Assembly: GCF_002954545.1 (NCBI RefSeq)
Contig: NZ_MSCH01000003.1
Location: 1,638,824 to 1,702,823 of the forward strand
Length of the DNA: 64,000 nucleotides
Origin: Psychrosphaera saromensis
GTDB lineage: Bacteria > Pseudomonadota > Gammaproteobacteria > Enterobacterales > Alteromonadaceae
Direction: 5' to 3'
Below are positions 45,718 through 54,388 of the stretch, piece by piece. Position numbers and translations under genes: made by a program. Within the stretch, counting starts at the first letter, position 1; each line of letters starts with the position of its first letter. The notes below the pieces were generated by a model. The model was not told the origin of the DNA. It was given only the letters and a program-made list of their open reading frames with translations, and searched no databases.

Positions 45718-46638
45718 ATGAAGATTAAATCAATAATGGTTCCGGCAAAAATTAATGCAGCGCCTGAATCAAACTTTAAGCAATTACTCAATGAGATGTT
45801 AGTTAATAATCATTCATGTGGATTAATTGGTTATGGCAGTAAATTACATGGCATGGTGGTCGCACGCGATATCATGTTGATGTGTCAGCAATCATTTAAT
45901 AATGAGAACTGTTTTCCTTCGCCAGAATTAACGGTTGCTGATGTGATGCACTCTAAACCTTTCTGTTTGCACCAAGATACCTCGGTTTATGAGGCATTAG
46001 TGACCGCTAAAGTCAATCAACTAAAAAACTTACCTGTGGTTGACGATGACGACAATCTAGTTGGGATCATATCTCAAACCGAACTCCTAAATACTTATAT
46101 TGATTTGATGGACTTGGACCAAGCACTAAGAAAAACAAATAAAAAATTAGAGTCATTAGCGCTAGAAGACGCACTAATGAAAATTGGTAGCCGTCATGCC
46201 ATGGAAATTGATTTAAAGTACAAACAAGCTGAGGCGAAACGCAATAAGTCGTCTTATGCTATTGCCTTGATAGATGTCGATTTTTTCAAAAACTACAACG
46301 ATCATTATGGCCATCAATTAGGTGATAAAGCATTGCAGTCCGTTGCTAAAATCATCAAAAAAGTTAAGCGTAAATCAGATAGAGTTTATCGCTACGGCGG
46401 TGAAGAAATATTAATTATCATGAATGATATTGAACAGGAAGGTGCCCATCTTGCTGCTGAGCGAATAAGAGCGGCGATTGAACAGGCTAATATCGAACAC
46501 TTAGGCAGTAAATTAAATGTGCTAACGGTTAGTATTGGCTTGTGTAGCCAAAAAGCAGGTTCCTGGAAAGACATGGTTAAATTAGCAGATCTTGCGCTTT
46601 ATAAAGCCAAACAAGAGGGAAGGAATCGCGTTTTATAG
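45718..46638 (+). CDS. CBS-pair GGDEF protein (putative diguanylate cyclase)
   Basis: Two CBS motifs occupy residues 1-130 (MVVARDIML... and VADVMHSKPFCLHQDTSVYEAL..NLPVVDDDDNLVGIISQTELL). A GGDEF domain follows at 145-306, with active-site YRYGGEEILII, a GGEEF-type variant that is normally active. DVDFFKNYNDHYGHQLGD is also intact. CBS pairs bind adenosine nucleotides or related ligands, so cyclase activity may be tuned by cell energy state; that is inference. The ribosome-binding site is weak. It overlaps the convergent ZIP gene by six bases at their 3' ends. Confidence 0.92.
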   Translation: MKIKSIMVPAKINAAPESNFKQLLNEMLVNNHSCGLIGYGSKLHGMVVARDIMLMCQQSFNNENCFPSPELTVADVMHSKPFCLHQDTSVYEALVTAKVNQLKNLPVVDDDDNLVGIISQTELLNTYIDLMDLDQALRKTNKKLESLALEDALMKIGSRHAMEIDLKYKQAEAKRNKSSYAIALIDVDFFKNYNDHYGHQLGDKALQSVAKIIKKVKRKSDRVYRYGGEEILIIMNDIEQEGAHLAAERIRAAIEQANIEHLGSKLNVLTVSIGLCSQKAGSWKDMVKLADLALYKAKQEGRNRVL

Positions 46639-47349
46639 TGTTGTTAGCATATAGCCTAATATACCTAGTAAAAATCCACAAACTGCACCCATAGGTGGGA
46701 AATAGTGATTCTTTAACCTAACCTGAGGTGCAATATCTTGAAATACTACATATAAAATCCCACCGGATGCAAAAATCATAATAATTGATAACAATTCAGG
46801 ATCTTCAACCAGCCATAAATATCCAGCCACAGCACTCAATGGCCCAAGCAATGAAAATAAACTAAATAGAATAATGATTTTTGTTGCTGAGTACGCACTT
46901 GTTTTTTTTAGTTCAGTAAAAGCATTAAATCCCTCTGGAATATTTTGCATTGCGATCATCGCTGCGAGTAATAACGCCAGTTCTTGATTGATGGTAAAGG
47001 TTGCGCCAAGCGCTAAAGATTCAGGCACAAAATCACTCAGCATTGCCAGTAATTGACTTGCTGATGTTTTAACTTTCTGCTGTAAAATATCTAGTCCCAT
47101 AAACAACAAAGCACCTAAGCTAAACCAAAGTGCAGTACTGGGTAAAGATAAGCTACGACTGCCTTCTGGGACTAAAACTAGACTTACCGCCGACAACAAA
47201 GCACCACCGCCAAATGCCACAATAAAATGTTGGAATTCACTTTGTAAAATTCTACTTTTAATAAACTTCCTGCTTGCCAGAAAAGCGCCAAGAGGCATCG
47301 CTAAGCCAGCGAGTAGAGTTAATATAATGACCGTTATGAGTGGAAGCAT
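46633..47349 (-). CDS. ZIP-family metal transporter with divergent metal site
   Basis: A 238-residue membrane protein of the ZIP fold with about eight helices. Two helix motifs of the family are recognisable: DFVPESLALGA (about residue 107) and MQNIPEGFNAF (about 135). In well-studied ZIP proteins the helix IV motif begins with histidine (HNxPEG); here an aspartate occupies that place and the following asparagine is absent. I recall relatives with DGIPES in this position, so this is a subfamily trait rather than damage. The ion is uncertain. It ends six bases inside the CBS-GGDEF gene on the other strand. Confidence 0.85.
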   Translation of the reverse strand: MLPLITVIILTLLAGLAMPLGAFLASRKFIKSRILQSEFQHFIVAFGGGALLSAVSLVLVPEGSRSLSLPSTALWFSLGALLFMGLDILQQKVKTSASQLLAMLSDFVPESLALGATFTINQELALLLAAMIAMQNIPEGFNAFTELKKTSAYSATKIIILFSLFSLLGPLSAVAGYLWLVEDPELLSIIMIFASGGILYVVFQDIAPQVRLKNHYFPPMGAVCGFLLGILGYMLTTL

Positions 47350-47525
47350 AAATACAAATTCTTAAATTCTCTTATTGCCTTATCATACCGTATGAACTGG
47401 CATTGTATTGGTTGATTTTAATCTTAAGAAATAAATAATTACATTTAAAGCTTGAATATAGGAAAGAAATCTACAATATTAGTTAGACGAGTCTTATTTA
47501 AGTTTTAATTCAGGAGGTAAGTGCA

Positions 47526-47819
47526 ATGTTATTTAAACTATTATTTGTTTTCGCTTTTGTATTAAGCACTTTTTCTGGAAAAGAAATTGAACTCAGTGGC
47601 GAGCATAGTTTAACTTCAGCGGATTCAAGCTTAGTGACGGTTGATGGAATATCAATTCCTGACTTTGACTTAGATGACCCGTTTGCTGTCGATAATGCAC
47701 GTGTTAGCTTTATTGCTGATTATTATACTCAGTCGGCTTCAAGCTACTCTCAGCCATACCTTCCACTACAACACTTTGAAAATACCAAATCAAGAGCTCC
47801 CCCAACTCTACATTCATAA
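47526..47819 (+). CDS. Small predicted secreted protein, 97 residues
   Basis: A near-perfect ribosome-binding site (AGGAGG eight bases before the ATG) marks this as a real gene. The product has a short signal-like hydrophobic N-terminus (MLFKLLFVFAFVLSTFS), then a Ser/Asp-rich middle (IPDFDLDDPFAVD). It ends in a Tyr/Pro-rich tail (YSQPYLPLQHFENTKSRAPP). I do not recognise it. It is divergent from the ZIP gene (176 bases between starts) and lies upstream of the CBS protein gene, about 200 bases away. A link to metal handling is only a guess from position. Confidence 0.75.
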   Translation: MLFKLLFVFAFVLSTFSGKEIELSGEHSLTSADSSLVTVDGISIPDFDLDDPFAVDNARVSFIADYYTQSASSYSQPYLPLQHFENTKSRAPPTLHS

Positions 47820-48025
47820 ATCAAACTAAATGTTTTAAAAATCAGACGTTTTACCTTTTAGTAAAATGTTATAGATAAAGTTCAGTGATCAAAATTTAAA
47901 ATAAAAGTTATGTAATAGGCTGCTTAATAAACCATTTAAAGCACCATTATCGTATTCAATCTGTTAAATAACAGAATTACACAATAACTTTTTTGATCGC
48001 GTAGATTATGAATAAAGAGATCAAA

Positions 48026-48589
48026 ATGAAAAATTTACAATTATTTAACTTAGACGTAACCGACAATGTAGTTTCACCAGATGAGTTTGAAACGACAAAC
48101 TTAAACTCACCAGCTACGACTATATTTACCGACTTTAAAAAGCACGAAGCCTTAGTCGTAGACAGTGATACTTCAGCGGAAGCTGCATTGCAATTGATGT
48201 TGAAAACCCACGTTAGAATGAAGTTGGTCGTATCTCAAGGTGATGATTTCTTAGGGATAATCAGTAGTAATGAGCTTACTGAGCAAAAGATACAGGCTAA
48301 AGTTTCTAAAAGTAATAGCCGTAAAGATGTATTGGTGAAAGACTTGATGATACCTAAATATCGTTTACACGCATTTGATTTTGATGAGTTACAAAACGCT
48401 ACCGTTAACGACGTGTTAAAGGCACTGGACAACTACAAACTTCGTCACTGCTTAGTATTAGATAGAAATAGTCACCACATACGTGGCGTTATTTCATCGA
48501 GTGACATTGTCAGAAAGTTAAAATTGAATATGAACCTAGGTTTAGAAAATACATTCAACTCTATCTACCAAGCTGCTCATGCTGCGTAA
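48026..48589 (+). CDS. CBS-pair protein
   Basis: A protein of about 188 residues containing two CBS motifs and no catalytic domain: VDSDTSAEAALQLMLKTHVRMKLVVSQGDDFLGIISS (about 45-85) and VNDVLKALDNYKLRHCLVLDRNSHHIRGVISSSDIV (about 130-170). CBS pairs usually bind adenine nucleotides. An ATG exists at 48008, but AAAGAG lies six bases before the ATG at 48026, so the latter is preferred. It ends at a long bidirectional terminator. Its partner is unknown; a second CBS protein, with GGDEF output, is encoded 1.4 kb upstream. Confidence 0.88.
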   Translation: MKNLQLFNLDVTDNVVSPDEFETTNLNSPATTIFTDFKKHEALVVDSDTSAEAALQLMLKTHVRMKLVVSQGDDFLGIISSNELTEQKIQAKVSKSNSRKDVLVKDLMIPKYRLHAFDFDELQNATVNDVLKALDNYKLRHCLVLDRNSHHIRGVISSSDIVRKLKLNMNLGLENTFNSIYQAAHAA

Positions 48590-48632
48590 TTAAAGAGTAA
48601 TACAGCAATTAATCTAGATTCATAACTAGAAC

Positions 48633-48672
48633 AAAAACGGCCTAACATGGTAAATCATGTTAGGCCGTTTTT
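48633..48672. terminator. Bidirectional terminator between the CBS and EptA genes
   Basis: AAAAACGGCCTAACATG pairs perfectly with CATGTTAGGCCGTTTTT around a six-base loop, a 17-bp stem with A and T runs at both ends. It serves both convergent genes. Confidence 0.95.
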
Positions 48673-48702
48673 ATTTAACTAGAGTTTTTTCTTGTCGAAT
48701 AT

Positions 48703-50439
48703 TTAGTGTTCTCCACTTGATTGTGTTTGAATTTTCTTAGCACTTTCTAGTAAGGGTAAAGGTACAAAGCTAGCGGATTTACAGCCGTAAAATGGATCGT
48801 TTTTGATATGGTGAGTTTTACTTTTTACTGAGGTAATACTGAGTACAGCATCAAATACCATATCGTGAGAAAAGACATTGGTAGATTTGTTTTTTAAACA
48901 GGTTAAATCTATATCAGGTGTTGAGTTTGAAACCTGTGCACTGGCCCAAAATATCATGGGGACATGGGTTTGTTCCTGCGGAGCGAAGGCATAAGGTAGT
49001 CCATGCAAATACATTCCTTTTTCACCTAAAGATTCACCATGGTCAGATACATACAACATAGAACTAGCGACATCTTCAGTTTCAGATAAACGTGATAATT
49101 CGATAATGATTTGATTAAGTACATAATCGGTATAGGCAATTGAATTATCATAAGAGTTAACGAGTTGCTCTTGCGTACAGTTTTGGATATCGCTACGTTG
49201 ACAGTCTGGCGTGAACAGGATTTTATTTGACGGATAGCGTTTAAAATAAGTTGGGCCATGAGAGCCAATCATATGTAATACAATTAACGTATTGTCATAC
49301 TCTAGTTTATGTAACTTTTCACGTAATGGTTGCAGTAAGGCTTCGTCATAACAGTATTCACCATCACATAAAGGGTTGCTCTTTGTTGTTGCAATCTGTT
49401 GCGTATTAACCCGAGTGCAAACGCCTTTGCAGCTACCATTGTTATTGCTGATCCATAATACGTCAGTGCCAGCTAAGTGCACTATATCTATGACATTTTG
49501 CTGCGAAGTCGCAAGTCGTTTGTCGTAATTACTTTTGTTTAAACGTGAAAACATACAAGGCACAGAAACGGCGGTGGCTGTGCCACATGAACTTATATTA
49601 GTGAATGAGATAACATCTTGATTTGCGGTATATCGATTGGTTAATCTGTTGTAACCATTTAGTGAGAAGTTCTGCGCTCGTGCGGTTTCCCCTAATACAA
49701 ATACCGTCACATGTTTGTTGTTATTTTTATTTATAATCTGAGGTGATGTATCTAACAGTTGGAATTTTAGTGGTGGATAAAAGTAATGTTTACGGGCAAA
49801 TTTATAAATAGAATCGATACCTTTATAGGGGGTGATATAATCAATTAAATCTTTGTTATTTCTGCCTACTGAGGCGTAATTAGAATAAAAGATTGTACCA
49901 ATCAATACGGTGATTAACGTCGCTCCCGCAAACAATGTAATTCGGTTAAATAACTCTTTTAAAAAAGGTTGGTAACTTATTTTAATTGAGCAAATCAAAA
50001 CTGCAGGAATAACCGCAAAGACAATAAAGAAGACTACGGCGTATAAGTTTAAATAAGAGAGTAACTCTGCACTGTCGCTTTCAACCGTGTTTTGTACCAT
50101 GCCATAATCAAATACAATTCCATAAGTCAGTGTGGCGTAAAACATTAAAGTGGAAATAATAACTGTGATGATCAATATAGGTTTTATTAACCACTTAACG
50201 GCAAAAAGACTTTGTATTAAAAGGGTTATAGAAAAGAGAAATATTGGAAAGGTAATTAAAAACAACCAATTAAAATCATCTAAGCCGGTAATCGCATTCG
50301 CGCTTTTAAATAAAAATGGAAGGTTTAAAATTAGTGCAATGTAAGCACAAACGATGAGTAATAATTGATTGCTTGTTAAAGTTAAATCTTTAACAAAGTT
50401 ATCGGCTCTAGTGAAAAGTGGTAAACGGTTAGAATTCAT
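48703..50439 (-). CDS. eptA: Lipid A phosphoethanolamine transferase (EptA/MCR-like)
   Basis: A 578-residue inner-membrane enzyme with five N-terminal helices and a periplasmic sulfatase-fold domain. It transfers phosphoethanolamine to lipid A, which lowers the negative charge of the outer membrane. Visible features are the zinc ligand in VLGETARAQNFSLNGY (about 250), the nucleophile threonine in SSCGTATAVSVPCMFS (about 285), and SDHGESLGEKGMYLHG with the remaining ligands (about 467-480). Several cysteine pairs fit the disulfides of the family. AGGTG precedes the ATG. No two-component system lies beside it. EptA relatives include the polymyxin-resistance MCR proteins; the activity here is inferred. 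Confidence 0.93.
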   Translation of the reverse strand: MNSNRLPLFTRADNFVKDLTLTSNQLLLIVCAYIALILNLPFLFKSANAITGLDDFNWLFLITFPIFLFSITLLIQSLFAVKWLIKPILIITVIISTLMFYATLTYGIVFDYGMVQNTVESDSAELLSYLNLYAVVFFIVFAVIPAVLICSIKISYQPFLKELFNRITLFAGATLITVLIGTIFYSNYASVGRNNKDLIDYITPYKGIDSIYKFARKHYFYPPLKFQLLDTSPQIINKNNNKHVTVFVLGETARAQNFSLNGYNRLTNRYTANQDVISFTNISSCGTATAVSVPCMFSRLNKSNYDKRLATSQQNVIDIVHLAGTDVLWISNNNGSCKGVCTRVNTQQIATTKSNPLCDGEYCYDEALLQPLREKLHKLEYDNTLIVLHMIGSHGPTYFKRYPSNKILFTPDCQRSDIQNCTQEQLVNSYDNSIAYTDYVLNQIIIELSRLSETEDVASSMLYVSDHGESLGEKGMYLHGLPYAFAPQEQTHVPMIFWASAQVSNSTPDIDLTCLKNKSTNVFSHDMVFDAVLSITSVKSKTHHIKNDPFYGCKSASFVPLPLLESAKKIQTQSSGEH

Positions 50440-50526
50440 ATAAACACCTATAAGTAAGTGCTTCTATGTTAAAATATGAAACTTAAGTTAAGCTTAATCT
50501 AAGCTGAAATTTGCCTTTGAAATAAA

Positions 50527-50551
50527 AAATCCCCGCACAGTGCGAGGATTT
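50527..50551 (-). terminator. Intrinsic terminator of the CocE-like hydrolase gene
   Basis: AAATCCCCGC pairs with GCGAGGATTT with one mismatch and a five-base loop. On the minus strand the stem is followed by TTTTTATTT. It separates the hydrolase gene from eptA. Confidence 0.82.
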
Positions 50552-50577
50552 AGTCTGTTTAAAAGAGCGGTTATATT

Positions 50578-52473
50578 CTAACGGTCTATAACTTTAAACT
50601 CGATTGAACTTGGGTATTTGTCGCTGTGATAAAGCTTGTGCTCTGCTCTTACATAATCTTCAGCTTTAGCCTTGAATATATTGTCTACGTATTTTTGTGG
50701 ATTCATATCCATGAACGGAAACATACTGCTTTGCACTTGGATTTGTAATTTATGCCCACGTTTTATGGTGTGCAATACATCCAATAACTCAAACTTAACC
50801 AATGTTGGTTTATTTGCTTCAAATGGCTCAGGGATGCTCATGCTGTTTCTGAAACGACCACGAATAATGCCCCAACGAACTAACTCATGACGGTTGCCAG
50901 TCTCTTTATCAACCTTATTACTGTTTGCGTCCATACCTGGAAATACATCCACTAATTTAACCACAATATCCGCTGCACTTTGGTCTGTAGAGAACCATAA
51001 GTTTAAGTCGATTGCACCTGCAATGGTTTGATCTTCTGTTGCCACATCAGTGTTAAATACTAGAACATCAGTACGACGAGCTGTGAAACGTTGATCTTCA
51101 GCCATGTATGGGCGATCCCAGCCACGACTTGTGTGTGCAGAGTGTGGCACTGGTTTTTTAGGATCACTAATGTAATCGCTAAAGCCGCCTTGTTTGTCTT
51201 TATGAGTAAGTAACTTTTCATTATTACCTAAATATAAAGTGACATCTTTGCCTTGTTTTGGTGGCCAGGTGTCAAACTCACGCCAGCGATTGGCCCCAGT
51301 TTCAAATATAGTTGCTTGTGCTAAAAAACCAGCTTCATTGTTAGAGTCCGCGTCTTTTAAGTTGTCTTTGAAAAACGGCAGTAAAATACGTTCTTGGAAC
51401 CATTCACTGGTGTTAAAGCCTAAATCAGCTTCACCCATTTTTGAGCCATCTTTACTATTCCATTGACCGTGATACCAAGGCCCCATAATAATATGAACAT
51501 TGTCTTTTTTATTGTCTTTCGACATTTTTTTATAAGTCGCTAAAGGACCGTATAAGTCTTCAGTGTCATACCAGCCGCCAACAACTAGAGTTGCAGGTTT
51601 TACATTATCAAGGTGCTGCAACAGATCTCGTTTCTGCCAGTATGAATCGTAATTTGGATGTTCGGTTAATTCATTCCAAAACGGACGCTCGCCTTTAAAG
51701 TAGTTTTTATTAACATTTGAAAGAGGCCCTAAGTTACGGAAAAACTCATAACCATCAGGTGTTACAGAGTCCATTCCTTTAGGCCAATAAGCAAATTCAC
51801 CGTCGCGTTGTTTATCAAATGTATCAAAGAAAATAAATGCCATTGGCGTAGAGAAAGCACCGTTACGATGAAAATCATCAAAAAACCAATCTGCAATTGG
51901 TGCTTGTGGTGATATTGCTTTTAACGCTTTGTGGCTATTTATCGCAGCGACAGAAGTGTAGTAACCAGGATAAGAGGTTCCCCACATGCCGACTTTGCCA
52001 TTGTTATTTGGTACATTTTTAACTAACCAATCTATGGTGTCGTAGGTATCCGTAGCATCGTCAGTGGCTTTTCCGCCTTTATCGCCTGCATCCTGAGGAC
52101 GCATGTTGACGTACTTGCCTTCCGACATGAACTTACCGCGCACATCTTGGAATACAAAGATAAAACCTTCTTTTTCAAAGATTTCACTTGGACCTAACTT
52201 AGTCTTATATTTATCGGCACCATAAGGAGCAACACGATATGGTGTACGTTGCATCATCATCGGATATTCAGACTTTTTATCGTAAGGAATATAAACTGAA
52301 GTAAATAGCTTTATACCGTCTCGCATTGGAATTTGGTATTCATATTTAGCGTAGTGAGAACGTATGTAGTCGGCTCTTTTATCTTGTTTTTTTGTTTCAG
52401 CAGCTTGTGTGAAGCCAGCTAAAACTAATAAAACAAATAAGCCAAATAATCTCGGTAAGGCTTTTTTATTCAT
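50578..52473 (-). CDS. Secreted CocE/NonD-family hydrolase (S15-like)
   Basis: A 631-residue alpha/beta hydrolase with a signal peptide (to about AGFTQAAE at 25). The catalytic serine is in KVGMWGTSYPGYYTS (about residue 166), the aspartate in VGGWYDTEDLYGP (about 297), and the histidine in IMGPWYHGQW (about 330). The C-terminal jelly-roll domain starts with LVFNTDVATEDQTIAG (about 475). These match the CocE/NonD acyl-hydrolase and X-Pro dipeptidyl peptidase family. Substrate is unknown: ester, amide or peptide. AAGGATAA before the ATG is a good ribosome-binding site. It is divergent from the sugar porter and not obviously part of the sugar locus. Confidence 0.9.
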   Translation of the reverse strand: MNKKALPRLFGLFVLLVLAGFTQAAETKKQDKRADYIRSHYAKYEYQIPMRDGIKLFTSVYIPYDKKSEYPMMMQRTPYRVAPYGADKYKTKLGPSEIFEKEGFIFVFQDVRGKFMSEGKYVNMRPQDAGDKGGKATDDATDTYDTIDWLVKNVPNNNGKVGMWGTSYPGYYTSVAAINSHKALKAISPQAPIADWFFDDFHRNGAFSTPMAFIFFDTFDKQRDGEFAYWPKGMDSVTPDGYEFFRNLGPLSNVNKNYFKGERPFWNELTEHPNYDSYWQKRDLLQHLDNVKPATLVVGGWYDTEDLYGPLATYKKMSKDNKKDNVHIIMGPWYHGQWNSKDGSKMGEADLGFNTSEWFQERILLPFFKDNLKDADSNNEAGFLAQATIFETGANRWREFDTWPPKQGKDVTLYLGNNEKLLTHKDKQGGFSDYISDPKKPVPHSAHTSRGWDRPYMAEDQRFTARRTDVLVFNTDVATEDQTIAGAIDLNLWFSTDQSAADIVVKLVDVFPGMDANSNKVDKETGNRHELVRWGIIRGRFRNSMSIPEPFEANKPTLVKFELLDVLHTIKRGHKLQIQVQSSMFPFMDMNPQKYVDNIFKAKAEDYVRAEHKLYHSDKYPSSIEFKVIDR

Positions 52474-52750
52474 TTAGTTATCCTTAAATAATTTAAAGTT
52501 AGAAAAGTAATTAGAACATGCTCGTTAAAATATTACGCCTGTACTCTGTGACATCATATAAATTCACGCTGAAACAATGTAATTCAACGATGAGTGTTAT
52601 TGTTTGAAGTTATTAGCTAAAGAATAGAATTAACTGTCGTTGAGCAATAAATAGTGGATGCGAATAGTTTGTATGTAAGCGATACCAATTAATTGTTGGC
52701 GTGATAAAGTAGCGTCAATATTAAGTAATGAAACCTAATGTAGAAATAAA
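52474..52750. other. Divergent promoter region between the CocE-like and sugar-porter genes
   Basis: 277 AT-rich bases with no supported gene. It must contain promoters for both flanking genes. TACCAATTAATT at 52683 also occurs (as its complement) inside the inverted repeat at 56414-56452. I see no AAGCGCTT operator here. Confidence 0.5.
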
Positions 52751-54313
52751 ATGAAAATATCCCCAGTTGTTCTGTATACAATCATAGTGTCCTTAGGCGG
52801 ATTTATTTTTGGCTTTGACGCCTCAGTGATCTCTGGAACATTAAATTATATTGTTGCAGAGTTTAATTTAAGCTCAATAGAGCAAGGTTTAGTGGTTAGC
52901 GCTCCCACCTTAGGCGCTATTATTGCCACGGTCACAGCTGGTGTACTAGCTGACCGTTTTGGCCGTCGTAATCTACTTATTGCTATTGCATTGCTTTATT
53001 TGTTGTCAGCATTTGCATCTGCATTTTCTACTAGCTATTGGATGTTAGTGTCTGCTCGCTTTATTGGCGGATTAGCCTTTTGTTCACTTATGATAGCACC
53101 TATGTATATTGCTGAAATCAGCCAACCCAAACAGCGTGGTAAGCTGGTTTCAATTAACCAGCTTAATATTGTTATTGGTTTCTCTGCCGCGTACTTTGCC
53201 AATTATTATGTGCTTGAACTTAGTCAGTCTGCAGCAACTTGGGTAACGGCTATTGGGCTTGATACTCATACTTGGCGTTGGATGTTAGGGTTAGAAATTC
53301 TGCCTGCGTTAGCTTGGTTTGTATTGTTGTTTTACATACCTCGTAGTCCTCGTTGGTTAGCATTAAAAGGCCAAGACGAAGAGGCCGTTGAAGTTCTCAA
53401 GAAATTGAACCCCAATGAGACAGCTCACAATTATCAAGACGATATCAATGAAATTAAGCAATCTTTAAAAAATAAAGACACCTCATTACTAGCAAGCATT
53501 AAGTTTTTGTTTAATTCAAAAATTAGATTCGCTATTACCATAGGTATTATTGTTGGTATCGCACAGCAAATTACCGGGATTAATGCCATTTTCTTTTATG
53601 CTCCAAGTATCTTTGAGCAAAGTGGAGTAGGGACTAACGCAGCGTTTGCCCAAGCCGTGTTAGTTGGGGTTATCAATGTGTTGTTTACCATTGCCGCTAT
53701 GATGCTTATTGATAAGTTAGGACGTAAGCCTTTGTTAACTATAGGTTTGGCAGGTGTAGCTCTGAGCATGGCTTTATGTGCTTATGGTTTCTCTCAAGCG
53801 ACCTATAAATTATCTTCGCAAGATATAGAACAGCTCGAGCTAAAAGAGCCACTTTTAACTCAATTGCATGCCATAGAGCCTGAGACTTATCAGTCAGATG
53901 TTGAGTTTAAACAGGCTGCGATTAAATTAGTTGGTCAACAGATATTTAGTACACATCAAGGTGATATTTTAAAACTAGCGGCGACCATGAATGCGACCAT
54001 TATTTTATTGGGGATTTTAGGCTTTGTTGCCTCTTTTGCATTTTCTTTAGGGCCAGTAATGTGGGTGATGTTTTCTGAAATATTCCCCAATCATGTACGG
54101 GGTATCGCTATCTCGTTTGTCAGTGTTATTAACAGCATTGTTAGCTTTACCGTCACCTTTGTATTTCCTTGGGAGTTGGAGGTTCTTGGTTCGGCAGTAA
54201 CCTTCTTAATTTACGGTGTGTGTGCTTTAGTTAGTTTAGTGTTAGTTATAAAACTATTCCCAGAAACCAAAGGTAAGTCATTAGAAGAGATTGAAGCTGA
54301 GATGATGCGTTAG
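52751..54313 (+). CDS. MFS sugar porter (XylE/GalP-like)
   Basis: A 520-residue transporter of the sugar porter family, with twelve membrane helices. Hallmarks are present: GFIFGFDASVISGTL in helix I, DRFGRRN, APMYIAEISQPKQRGKL, YIPRSPRWLALKG, QQITGINAIFFYAPSIFEQSG in helix VII, DKLGRKPLL, and the C-terminal FPETKGKSLEEIE. It has an unusually long loop around residues 350-400 before helix X. It probably imports glucose or a related hexose by proton symport. It opens the beta-glucoside locus; the alpha/beta-hydrolase lipoprotein gene follows after 75 bases on the same strand. Confidence 0.93.
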   Translation: MKISPVVLYTIIVSLGGFIFGFDASVISGTLNYIVAEFNLSSIEQGLVVSAPTLGAIIATVTAGVLADRFGRRNLLIAIALLYLLSAFASAFSTSYWMLVSARFIGGLAFCSLMIAPMYIAEISQPKQRGKLVSINQLNIVIGFSAAYFANYYVLELSQSAATWVTAIGLDTHTWRWMLGLEILPALAWFVLLFYIPRSPRWLALKGQDEEAVEVLKKLNPNETAHNYQDDINEIKQSLKNKDTSLLASIKFLFNSKIRFAITIGIIVGIAQQITGINAIFFYAPSIFEQSGVGTNAAFAQAVLVGVINVLFTIAAMMLIDKLGRKPLLTIGLAGVALSMALCAYGFSQATYKLSSQDIEQLELKEPLLTQLHAIEPETYQSDVEFKQAAIKLVGQQIFSTHQGDILKLAATMNATIILLGILGFVASFAFSLGPVMWVMFSEIFPNHVRGIAISFVSVINSIVSFTVTFVFPWELEVLGSAVTFLIYGVCALVSLVLVIKLFPETKGKSLEEIEAEMMR

Positions 54314-54388
54314 TTCTTTGGTAAGCAATTGCTCAGTCTAAATTGGCTTTAGACAATATTATTGAAAATTTATAAGTTGGAGTAATAC

